Below, piece by piece: positions 50,501-59,700 of a stretch of 64,000 bases of DNA. Source of the DNA: Paragorgia papillata (taxonomy: Eukaryota > Cnidaria > Anthozoa > Scleralcyonacea > Coralliidae); NCBI GenBank assembly GCA_035771165.1, contig JAWNZC010000319.1:606001-670000 (forward strand). Reading direction: 5' to 3'. The stretch's first letter is position 1, and each line of letters opens with the position of its first letter. The notes beneath the pieces were generated by a model, which had not been told where the DNA came from, did not search any database, and was given only the letters and a program-made list of their open reading frames with translations. A program made the position numbers and the translations under genes.

Positions 50501-52612
50501 TTCTTTCTTTCCTTCCTTCCTTCCTTCAGTCTTTCCTTCCTTCATTCAGTCCTTCATTCCTTCCTTCATTCAGTCCTTCCTTCATTCTTTCCTTCCTTCA
50601 GTCTTTCCTTCATTCCTTCCTTCATTCAGTCCTTCCTTCATTCTTTCCTTCCTTCAGTCTTTCCTTCCTTCATTCAGTCCTTCCTTCATTCCTTCCTTCA
50701 TTCAGTCCTTCCTTCATTCTTTCCTTCCTTCAATTCCTTTCTTCCTTTTTCCCATCTTTCCTTCCTGTCTTTATTCATCCATTTCTTCTTTTCTACCTTT
50801 CCTTCCAACGATCCATCTTTATTCATTCATCCATTCCTTCAGGTGAACGACCTTTCAAATGTGATTCCTGTGGCCGTCAGTTCAATCATCGCAGTCATTT
50901 CAACAACCATCTTCGTATCCACACTGGAGAAAAACCCTTCAAATGTGAGAAATGTGGCAAGTTATTCTCGAGGAAAGCCAGTGTGCGTTACCACATGAAA
51001 GTGCATGGCGCTGACTCAGAAACCAGTACTACTGTTGTAGCCAACGATCAAACTGATCAGCAGACTAGCACAGTAGACCATGAGCAGGTGAGAAAACAAA
51101 AGACAGTAAGAATGTTTTTCCTTTATTTACAGTTATTTGCAACTCACTTTTCACCCAAATCTTCGGAAGTTCGTTGGGAAGTTCAAAGTTCGTTTTTAAC
51201 TCTGCATTTGATTGGCTGCTAGGAACCAAGCAACCAATCAAATGCAGAGTTCAAAACGAACTACGAACTTGCGAAGATTTGCCTAAGATTTTTGTTAAGA
51301 CCTTTACTTTGTCTAACCTAGGTCGCTGCAGGACAAATGGTGAGTCAGCTGACCAATGAGGCGGATGTACAGCTGGCGGAGGTCTTAGTTGCTGTAAGTG
51401 ATGCTCTCGTTGCAGCCAATCAGGGGCAAGCTGCCGTCGACGGTGTCCATCTGATTCAGTCTGGCTCTGGAGAGCAAATGAACCAAGAAACGAGCACCAA
51501 CGAGAATGTGCAGATCCTGGAAACTAGCGAGCAACAAGGCATTGAGACTGATATGAACGCTGACCAAACAGTACCGATTATAGCTAATGAATCTGCGACA
51601 AATCAGGTTTGTTGCTAACCAATCAACCAACCAACCAACCAGCTACAGTAACTAACTAATTAACCAACTAACAAACAAACTAATTAACTAACTAATTAAT
51701 TAACCAACTAAGTAACTAACTAATTAACTAACTGACTAATCAACCGACCAACTAATTAACCAACTAACTAGCTAATTAATTAATTAATTAACTATCCATC
51801 TATCTGTATCTAACTAACTTTCGACTTTGTAGATGATTCATAATTCTCAAGTTCTCGATGCCAGTGGTCAACTGACTGAAGCACAGATCTTGCAGGTTGG
51901 TTCACTTTACTTCACTTCACTTTACTTCACTTTACTTCACTTCACTTTACTTCACTTCACTTCACTTCACTTCACTTCACTTCACCTCACTTCACTTCAC
52001 TTTACTTTACTTCGCTTCACTTCACTTCACTTCACCTCACTTCACTTTACTTCGCTTCACTTCACTTCACTTCACTTTACTTTACTTTACTTTACTTCAC
52101 TTCGCTTCACTTCACTTCACTTCATTTCACCTCACCTCACCTCACTTCACCTCACTTCAACTTCACTTTACTTTACTTTACTCTACTTTACTCCACTTTA
52201 CTTCACTTCACTGTACTCCACTTCACTTTACTTCACTCTATTTCACTCAACTTTGCTTCCTGACAAACATCATTTACTCGTTTCTTAGGTCAGCGGTATC
52301 ACCAGTGTTCAAACCACTGATGGTCACATGATTACTGTTAACGTATGCGAAGATGGTCAGGTGATCGACCCTTCTCAACTGCACGCACTCAGTGTGATCG
52401 CTGAAGCTGCCAAAGCCAATCTAATTCAGATCCCAGATATCCTTGCGGCCGCAGCATCCTCGGGTGTCAGCCTCGCCACACCTGATGACATAGCACATAT
52501 TGTCGCTGTCTCCGATGAAAATGGACGGCAGACTCACGTGGCTATCTCGCAAGCTATGCAACAAGAAGTAGTCACCGGATCAAGCGAAGAACAACCAATG
52601 GAGACTTCTTAG
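41571..52612 (+). CDS. C2H2 zinc-finger protein with 15 fingers
   Basis: Sixteen exons: 41571-41598, 43921-44021, 44355-44733, 45063-45283, 45998-46090, 46184-46301, 46973-47149, 47613-47763, 47858-48054, 48546-48784, 49130-49310, 49939-50106, 50843-51087, 51322-51606, 51833-51895, 52289-52612. They sum to 2970 nt and 989 aa, with all phases agreeing. Residues 1 to about 315 are Gln/Ser/Thr-rich and acidic. Fifteen C2H2 fingers run from about 320 to 739 with TGEKP-type linkers. Fingers 4 and 5 have a C-x4-C spacing (CDQEGC, CAQDDC). The last ~250 residues are again acidic and Gln/Ala-rich ([20 protein letters not shown]). It is a presumed nuclear DNA-binding regulator. The acidic, Gln-rich flanks look like activation regions, but that is inference. 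I cannot name an orthologue. Several introns interrupt the TG|EKP linker in phase 1. Confidence 0.93.
41599..43920 (+). other. Zinc-finger gene intron 1
   Basis: A 2.3 kb intron without a recognised exon. The segment 42780-42870 has repeated [14 protein letters not shown] text. The segments 43315-43380 and 43800-43825 are fragments of the ~125-bp dispersed repeat (GCCAGACAATTTTTTTC, GACAGCAATGGATTAA). Otherwise nothing was recognised. Confidence 0.4.
44783..45035 (-). repeat. Two copies of the ~125-bp dispersed repeat
   Basis: AACCCATTCCTGTCTAAACC ... GACAGCAATGGGTAATTAA and a second copy ending CTAGGCAGCAATGGGTTAA at about 45035, in zinc-finger intron 3. Confidence 0.75.
45300..45845 (+). 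repeat. Minisatellite of CTCACCACACCTCTCC / CCATTTACCATTACC units
   Basis: About ten imperfect units of 50-70 bp (AGTCCCCATTTACCATTACC, ATGCCTCTCACCACACCTC, TCCTGCTTGCCATGCCTC) in zinc-finger intron 4. Its Ser/Leu/His/Pro-rich frames are artefacts. Confidence 0.9.
46353..46545. mobile_element. MITE with ~40-bp terminal inverted repeats
   Basis: The left arm AGGGGGCTTTCCATTTACAC, with GGTTAGACC.GTCAGTCCGG, is inverted at the right (CCGGACTGATGGGTCTAAC, then GATTAGAAAGCGCCCT). A 2-bp TA flank is compatible with both ends but proves little. It lies in zinc-finger intron 6. Confidence 0.7.
47160..47545 (+). repeat. GGAGTGAAGGA purine-rich minisatellite
   Basis: About 380 bases of GAGGAGTGAAGGATGAGGAG-type units in zinc-finger intron 7. 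Confidence 0.92.
48062..48493 (+). repeat. (GTG/ATG)n array with ~75-bp higher-order repeat
   Basis: GTGGTG/GATGAT steps. The longer block TGGTGATTGTAGTAGTGATG recurs at about 48139, 48223 and, changed, 48320. It starts at the donor of the exon ending at 48054. Confidence 0.92.
48905..49060 (+). repeat. GGAAGGAGG purine-rich low-complexity stretch
   Basis: About 150 bases rich in GGAAG and GAAAGA, in zinc-finger intron 10. Confidence 0.8.
49574..49792. mobile_element. Fold-back MITE, CAATCTCGTTCCCAGAG family (copy 2), perfect 9-bp duplication
   Basis: The 219-bp element begins CAATCTCGTTCCCAGAGCCC and ends with its reverse complement (GGGCTCTGGGAACGAGATTG). Second inner arms (CGGGAAACGAGAGACTC, GGGATAATCCG) are also inverted. 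GATTTAGCC occurs on both sides (49565-49573 and 49793-49801). A 9-bp duplication points to Mutator-like transposition. It lies in zinc-finger intron 11. Confidence 0.87.
50110..50840 (+). repeat. (TTCC/TTCA)n pyrimidine array with CATTCAGTCC higher-order units
   Basis: About 730 bases of CTTCCTTC with CATTCAGTCCTTCC and CATTTATTCAGTC inserts, in zinc-finger intron 12. It stops just before the acceptor at 50841-50842. A long Ser/Phe/Leu-rich frame runs through it into the next finger exon, but that frame is intronic. Confidence 0.95.
51160..51300. repeat. Inverted repeat around TGCATTTGATTGG
   Basis: AACTCTGCATTTGATTGG (51198-51215) and CCAATCAAATGCAGAGTT (51234-51251) are exact reverse complements. 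Outer GTTCGTTTTT / AAAACGAAC and CGGAAGTTCG-like arms extend the fold. It lies in zinc-finger intron 13. Confidence 0.8.
51615..51830 (+). repeat. TAACTAAC/CCAACCAA short-repeat stretch
   Basis: Degenerate four-base repeats (AACC, AACT, AATT) fill zinc-finger intron 14. Confidence 0.85.
51900..52258 (+). repeat. (CTTCA)n pentanucleotide array
   Basis: About 355 bases of ACTTC/ACTTT steps fill zinc-finger intron 15, leaving only ~30 bases before the acceptor. Confidence 0.95.
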
Positions 52613-52849
52613 AAACTGCAATGAACTGTTACCTAAGCAACCACATTTCATGGCGTATGCCATGTAACGGCCATTTTATCTTGTTAGCTTTAAGGCTAGA
52701 TTTTCGCCGTAGTTATTTGATTGAGCGCACTCTCTTCTTAATTAAGCGCAGCCAACTCACAAAAAAACATATTGAAGTTACCGTCACTTTTTGAATTACT
52801 GCGCCGGACAAGTCGGGTGTTTTTTAATAGAAATATAGCAAGGAGGTTT

Positions 52850-53035
52850 GATATAATGCCGAAACAGCGAACGTAGGAGTCTAACGTTTCGAGCGAAGGC
52901 CCTTCGTCAGAGAGAAACGTGTATATTGACGTTTCTTTCTGACGAAGGGCCTTCGCTCGAAACGTTAGACTGCTACGTTCTCTGTTTCGGCAGTATATCT
53001 AACCTCCCTTACTATATTTCGATTGTTGTTTCAAC
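52850..53035. mobile_element. Inverted-dimer MITE with CTGACGA/GAAACGT core (best copy)
   Basis: The arm 52855-52918 (TGCCGAAACAGCGAACG, TCTAACGTTTCGAGCGAAGG, CCCTTCGTCAGAGAGAAACG) is inverted at 52930-53000 (TTTCTGACGAAGGGCC, TTCGCTCGAAACGTTAGAC, CTCTGTTTCGGCAGTATATC). The spacer is about 12 bp. The outer tail ACTATATTTCGATTG, then GTTTCAACACT, also fits other copies. Confidence 0.82.
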
Positions 53036-53259
53036 ACTATTACCTGCACCTTCAGACTTGCACAATGTCAACATTTTGAATGCAACGTGCGCATCTTCTG
53101 TGTTATTACTCCAGATTATTCATTGTATTGGAAGATTGTTCTAAGCACATTTGTAAAGTTAACGCTGACTATTTTAGTGGAAATAAAAATGGTCGTACAA
53201 CTCCAAACTACTCTTTGTTAATACTTTGTTCTTATCTGATCGAAGCACGTGACGACTGT

Positions 53260-53705
53260 GATATGACTGATAGGTTTATCCAGTATAAATAAAGTTAGTT
53301 TAGTTTACTCCAGTTTCTTCCTGTAGTAACACTGGATCAATGAGGGATGGTCCTTACTGGACCTCTAGGGAGAACAGTTTAGATATGACTGATAGAGTTA
53401 TCCAGTATAAATAAAGTTAGTTTAGTTTACTCTGGTTTTCTCCTGTAGTAACACTGAACCAATGAGGGATGGTCCTTTCTGGACCTCTAGGAAGAACAGT
53501 TTAGATATGACTGATAGAGTTATCCAGTATAAATAAAGTTAGTTTAGTTTACTCTGGTTTCTTCCTGTAGTAACACTGAACCAATGAGGGATGGTCCTTA
53601 ACTGATAGAGTTATCCAGTATAAATAAAGTTAGTTTAGTTTACTCTGGTTTCCTCCTGTAGTAACACTGGATCAATGAAGGCTTACCGGTTTAGATATGC
53701 CCGCG
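53260..53705 (+). repeat. ~130-bp tandem repeat, array upstream of TM9SF4
   Basis: About 3.5-4 units of GACTGATAGAGTTATCCAG, TATAAATAAAGTTAGTTTAG, TCCTGTAGTAACACTG and ATGAGGGATGGTCC. The units are the same family as 4100-4442. One unit is internally deleted at about 53600. Confidence 0.85.
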
Positions 53706-53795
53706 CGCAGGCTAGATAGTACCCTCAGGGCCTGATCATTGATCTCTGATTCTCTACGTGGCATGCGCATGCGTGTTGTAAAGTATTTAGACAAA

Positions 53796-56700
53796 ATGGC
53801 CGCTATGTGGGGTCGCTGTTTATATTTGGTGAGTTTTTACTCGAAAGTTTCTCAAATTATCGGGGATATTTTCACTTATAAACAATGACAGTTACTTCAC
53901 GTACTTTCCTTGTAATAGTTTTTCTATTAATTTATTTCTTTCTGTGATAACTAAATGTTTTATTTTGCCTTTTAGAAGAACCTTTTCTTGTTGTCCTATT
54001 TTGTGATGATAACCAATTCGTTTTACTTGCCTGGGATTGCTCCAATTGACTATCAAAAAGGTGGTCCGTTGGAAGTTAAGGTGAGGTTTTAGTTTGTAGG
54101 AAATAATACAAACAAATAATAGCTTGTATTTCTACTAATATTTGATGAATTAGACGTAGTTTCATGCTACTTTCGAATATGTCTTAAAAGTTTCACCCCT
54201 GATGAAGACACTAGATCGGAGTGTCGAAACGTTAAGTCATGAGCAGTAACTTTTTAAGAAGCTAGAGATTAAACTGTATATGTCTGATTATTTACCTAGG
54301 TCCATAGTGATCATGAATTACTTAGATCAACAGTGCTCAAAACCATTTGCAGGGGCATACCATGAGGGGGGGGGGAGGGGGGGGTGAGGTGTGACACCGT
54401 CCACTTTTTGAAAACCCGATCGGAAATGGTGGCTGTCGAGGCTCGTGAAATACAGGCTGACCTGTATTAGCTACGCATGCGTAGAATGAATATCTTGAGT
54501 GTAAATGTCATCAATACACGGGTGACAACTCACTTGAGCCAGCACGCACGTGGACTGCAAACTGCCCCATGAAAGTGACTGATTTTCTATGTGATTTCCG
54601 ATCGTGACTGGTTGGTAAAATAGAGATACAATAGATAGAGTGGTCAATATTAAAATAGACCTTATTCCAAAATGGCTGCAAATTAAAATTCTTTTATTTT
54701 CATGTACATAAATTAGCCCTTACGAACTCGTTTTTCTGTGGGAAATTCAAAATAATTTTTACTTTAAAACGAGGTTAAAAGGGCTCATTTTTATGCACGT
54801 AAAGGAATTCTAATTTTACGGCCATTTTTGAATAGGGTCTATTGATCGTAAAATTGAGATGGTCAGTAATGTGAGGAGATCTTGGGTTATGTTTTTACAA
54901 GAAATAACGCTGAGATGCAGGATCTTGGCAAAGAGGACTGGCCCTACCAAGAGGACTGCCCCTTCTCCATATAAACACCCCCTCGGAATGGTCAAATTAT
55001 TCTACATCCGATCATAGCCAAAAATATCTGCGCTGCCAGATCAGACTATAAACTTTGGCCTACATTGGTTCCCTATGGGGGGTGTAGCATGTAGGAGGGT
55101 GTAGAAGGGTGTGTATATGTGGTGTCAACCCTCCCCCCCCCCCCCCCCCCCCCATACACACACACAAACAAACACACTTTCTCCTTAACCTGTTGGTAAA
55201 ATGAGAAGTCTGTGGGAAAACATTGACTTCTTGGTAAACTGTTTGGACTTTGAAATTAATCATCGTCTGTAAATCCAAATATTGGGATATTCAAGGGATA
55301 TTTGGAGATATGTGAGGGATATTGGAGGACATTAGGAGATATTCATTGGTAAAAGCAAGATACTGCACACTCCCCCCTCCCACTCAAAATGGTCCTGCAA
55401 CGCCACTGTTTCCAATGCAACAATTTCTGACCAAAATTCTGTCCATGTATTGTTAAAATCTGCCTCAAAAACTGCACATATTTTTTTGTAATATCAAATA
55501 TCACCCTTGAATGAACCAATGCATGTAATATCATTTTTACTTTACACTTTCCAGGCAGTAAAAATGACAAGTATCAAGACACAGTTGCCTTATGATTATT
55601 ATTCACTGCCATTTTGTCCTCCTGTAAAAATGCAATACATTCCTGAGAATTTAGGTACGGTAGATAATTAAATAAAATATGATAGCAAGTAAAAACTAAA
55701 TAATTATTGATATGTGGTAGGTTGGTGTGAACTTAAGATTAGAAATCTAATTTAAAGTTTATTCCCAAACTACAGAAACCATGTAGCACTTTTAATTGTT
55801 TCCATATTTTACTTTATCCTTTCTTTTCCTCTATTTTTTCTCTATCTTTCCTTCCCTTTCTACCAGCTTTTCTTCCAGCTTTTTTCCAGCACTTACCTTC
55901 TATCCTTCCCTTTCTCCCTCCCTTCTCTTTTCCCTCCCTTTCTCCCTCCCTCTCTCCCACCCTCTCTCCCTCCTTCTCTTCCTCCTCTTCCTCCCACCCT
56001 TTCCCCCACCTTCTCTCCCTCCTCTCCCTCCTTCTCTCCCTCCTCACCCTCCTTCTCTCCCTCCTTCTCACCCTCCTTCTCTCCCTCCTTCTCTCCCTCC
56101 TTCTCTCCCTCCTTCTCTCCCTCCTTCTCACCCTCCTTCTCTCCCTCCTTCTCTCCCTCCTTCTCACCCTCCTTCTCTCCCTCCTTCTCTCCCTCCTTCT
56201 CACCCACCCTCTCTCCCTCCTTCTCTCCCTCCTTCTCTCCCTCCTTCTCTCCCTCCTTCTCACCCTCCTTCTCTCCATCCTTCTCTCCCTCCTTCTCTCC
56301 CTCCTTCTCTCCCTCCTTCTCTCCCTCCTTCTCTCCCTCCTTCTCACCCTCCTTCTCTCCCTCCTTCTCACCCTCCTTCTCTCCCTCCCTCTCTTCCTCC
56401 CTCTCTTCCTCCCTCTCTTCCTCCCTCTCCCCTCTCCTGCCCTTTCTTCCTCTCTTCCTTTCTCTTTTCCTTCCTTTCTCATTTCCTCTCTTCCTTTTTT
56501 TCTTTCATATTAAGTTTCCTCTTTACTTTCCAACTCTTCCTGTTACTTTCCCTCTTTTTCTTGCTTTCTCCCATTCTTGCTATTTTGCAGAGAGAAAAAG
56601 CCAGGGCATCTTTTGAGCAAATTTAGGTTTACAGTACTTGCAGTATATAGTGAACTTCAGAATTATATAAATTTCCAAATCAATAAAGCGCATTACATTA

Positions 56701-59700
56701 CATATTTTCAGGTGAAGTTCTAAGAGGTGATAGAATAGTCAACACTCCTTACAAGGTTAGAAAAATTGTTAACTTGGGAACATTTTGAAAAGAATCAAAC
56801 CTATTGATTGAGAAACTGAAAAAAAAAATTCTTACTTTCCCCAAGGTGAACATGATGGAGAATAAATCTTGTACTATACTTTGTGAAAGTCTGTTGTCTG
56901 CAGCTGAATCAAAAACACTTGCCTTGCGAATTCGAGAAGATTATTATGTTCATATGTGAGTGAAAAACCAATTGTTTCTTAACCCATTGCTGCCTAGGAT
57001 ATCTGAGGGTTCTTTCTTGAACGAGTAAAGATTAAAGGCCGACTCAGTGTTAAACTTTTTTGTCAGAGCCAGCGAGCTCTCTCTGTATAACTGGTGTGAA
57101 CTGTGACATCTGCTAGTGCTTTATGGAGCATGGGTGGCGTGTGCTGTTAGCGCGCTGCCTCTCACCAAAGGTTAAGCCCAGTTAGGCGGTGTTAGTAGTA
57201 CTTGGATAGGTGACTGCTTGGGAATGACCCCGTTGTCGAGCTTTGAACTCATGTGAGTAGAGTTGTAGTTGATCTCTCCTGTGCTTCGAGGGTTTTTCCA
57301 CTGGGTACCCGGTTTTCCTCCCTCTATAAAATCAACACCTACATCATGGTAGCGATCATGTTCAATTGGGGCATTTCGCTTTTTTTGACCACCAGTTGCT
57401 ATAGGCAGGCAATGAAGTTATTAAACCTAAATTAAAGTCATCAACCAAGCAAAGATTGAACTAGCCAAACATGGCGGACATGTACACACGTAAAAATGCG
57501 CAAGCTGTTACAGACCTGCAAGCAAGTTGTTACAAGGCTGTTCAACAGGCTGTCACTGTCATGTGTTCGCACTGGCTGTCCCAGTCTGTTAACATGTCTG
57601 TAACAGGTTGTTGACAACTTGTAACAAGGCTGATGACTTCAACAGGCTGATAACAAGTTGTTCCAACAACCTGTTACTGTTCTGCACTCAACAAGTTGTT
57701 AACAGATTGATGCTAACAAGGTTGTAGCAGCTTCTTGGATGAACAGCATTGTTACAACTTGTTCCCAGCCTTGCTACAAGCCTGTTGTGAACACATCCTG
57801 TTGACAAGCTGTGAGATTTTTACCTGTGTAGACCTGAAGTACGTATAATCTTAAGTATCCTAATGTGGTCTTTTGACCAGATCAGATTGAAGAGGGCTGA
57901 CACTATACATACTTCAAGCCTACATGTGGTGTTCACCATGTTTGACTTCAGTCGATAACCAGAAGATATCAACTCCATCACTAGGCCTAGTTGTTTGAGG
58001 CATTCAGTTTCCATTGTTTAGTTCTTCCCTTCCTTGTTGCATCCTTTGCGGGATAGCTTCATGGCTCTGCTGTTCATTTTTAATATGATGAAAATGTTAA
58101 ACTGTTTCTGTTTTTGGCAGGCTAATTGATAACCTTCCTGTTGCTACTAAATTCACTACATTGGATAAATCAAATATGGTAAGAAAAGCATTTGTTAGAA
58201 CGAGCAGAAAATGCATTATTTAATATGTGGTTGATGTTCTTTAACAAATAAAACATAAAGCTCCGTGCATGTGTACTCTTTTAAAGGCACGTTTGATGTC
58301 ATTTGAACACGAAAGAAGTTGAGTAGAGGCACGAGGTGATAGCTAGCCGAGTCACTTCTTTCGTGTTCAAATCACGTCAAACGTACGTACATTTATAAGA
58401 ATACATATGCACAGGAGCGATATGTTTTATTTATTTTATAAAAGAAAAAACAAGCTCAAAGTTGGATAGTTTGTAAGCTGGCTAGCTTTTCCCCTGGGTG
58501 ACGCCATCATACGCCATTTTACGTCATTCATGATCTTCATACTTTTCTAAATGCACGGGGCCTGGTCAATCGGGGCGTGCGTAGAGGACAATCAGGACAC
58601 TTTATTTTATAATTCCATTTTATTATATAAAATAGAGTGTTTTATTGATTTTTCCACCACTAATAAAATATTTATGATAATCGCACATGTGACGATTATC
58701 GCTGAATCAGCATTATAGTTTAATGCAATTTTTGCAAGGCAATAGGACAATTTTTTTATATAATAAACAGAACAATACATGGATGCTTGGAAATATGAAA
58801 TTTATTTCTCGTGTTGAACAGGATATGTCACTCGTTTGCTTCACTCACTCGTGAGATATCCTGGTTAACACTCGAAATAAATTTCATATTTCCGCACATC
58901 CATGTACATGTATTATTCTCTATATATACCTACACACTCAGTATTGTAGTCTTTTTAGAAAGAGTTTTTTATATACGGTAGTTTTTTATATTATTTAGAT
59001 TCAGTATGAACATGGATTTAAACTTGGCTTTTCTAAGAGTGGAAAGGTGAGCGCTTACAGTAAATGCTTTTTATTTTATTTTATTTTTATTTTATTTTTA
59101 TTTTATTAAGCTTTCATTGTACAATAACTAAAAAACATATTAAAATTACATGTACAACGAGGCAAGTTTACAACAGGTATATACCCAACAAGGTAAACTG
59201 CCAAAAACTATAAAAATACAATGATAATAAAATAATATAAAACACAGCTAGCACAATACAGCATAATAAGACTTAAATGATTATAAAATAATATATTTAA
59301 ACAAAAAAAAACTTTAGTGAAAAGCAAAAACAGTTAAGAATAGCATTGACGATAAGGTGAAGAAACCAGATTATGGGTGGACAAACATTTAGAGCAAATA
59401 GATTTCCAGGTTGAAATGTTGTCACTGTCGAAGATAGAATTCAGGGCAGACATGTAGTCGCGGTAGAGAGCTGATCTGAATTTGTTTGTAACAAGTTGTT
59501 GTGATCAACAAGTCTATCGCAGGTTGTTCCAACAACTTGCTGTGGCATTGTTTGTAACAAGTTGTTGTGATCAACAAGTCTATCGCAGGTTGATCCAACA
59601 ACTTGCTGTGGCATTGTTTGTAACAAGTTGTTGTGATCAACAAGTCTATCGCAGGTTGATCCAACAACTTGCTGTGGCATTGTTTGTAACAAGTTGTTGT

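Larger units (their letters stand above)
52613..53795. other. Zinc-finger / TM9SF4 spacer
   Basis: Contains the inverted-dimer MITE (52850-53035) and the ~130-bp array (53260-53705). The 90 bases before the TM9SF4 ATG (53706-53795) carry GCGCATGCGTG text and are the likely promoter-proximal region. AATAAA at about 53183 could serve the zinc-finger gene but is more than 550 bases downstream. Confidence 0.45.

Noticed and set aside
50023..51222. 399-codon frame joining a Ser/Phe/Leu-rich region to two zinc fingers
   Set aside because: The first part is a pyrimidine repeat in an intron. Splicing at 50106 and 50843 keeps the finger frame and removes it.
52850..53035. Complete hammerhead ribozyme
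   Set aside because: The core words are present, but an extra A follows CTGACGA and no helix I can be drawn. I report it only as a resemblance.
55796..56626. 276-codon Pro/Ser/Leu-rich frame
   Set aside because: It is the CTCCCTCCTT array in TM9SF4 intron 3. The opposite strand is equally open (Arg/Glu-rich).
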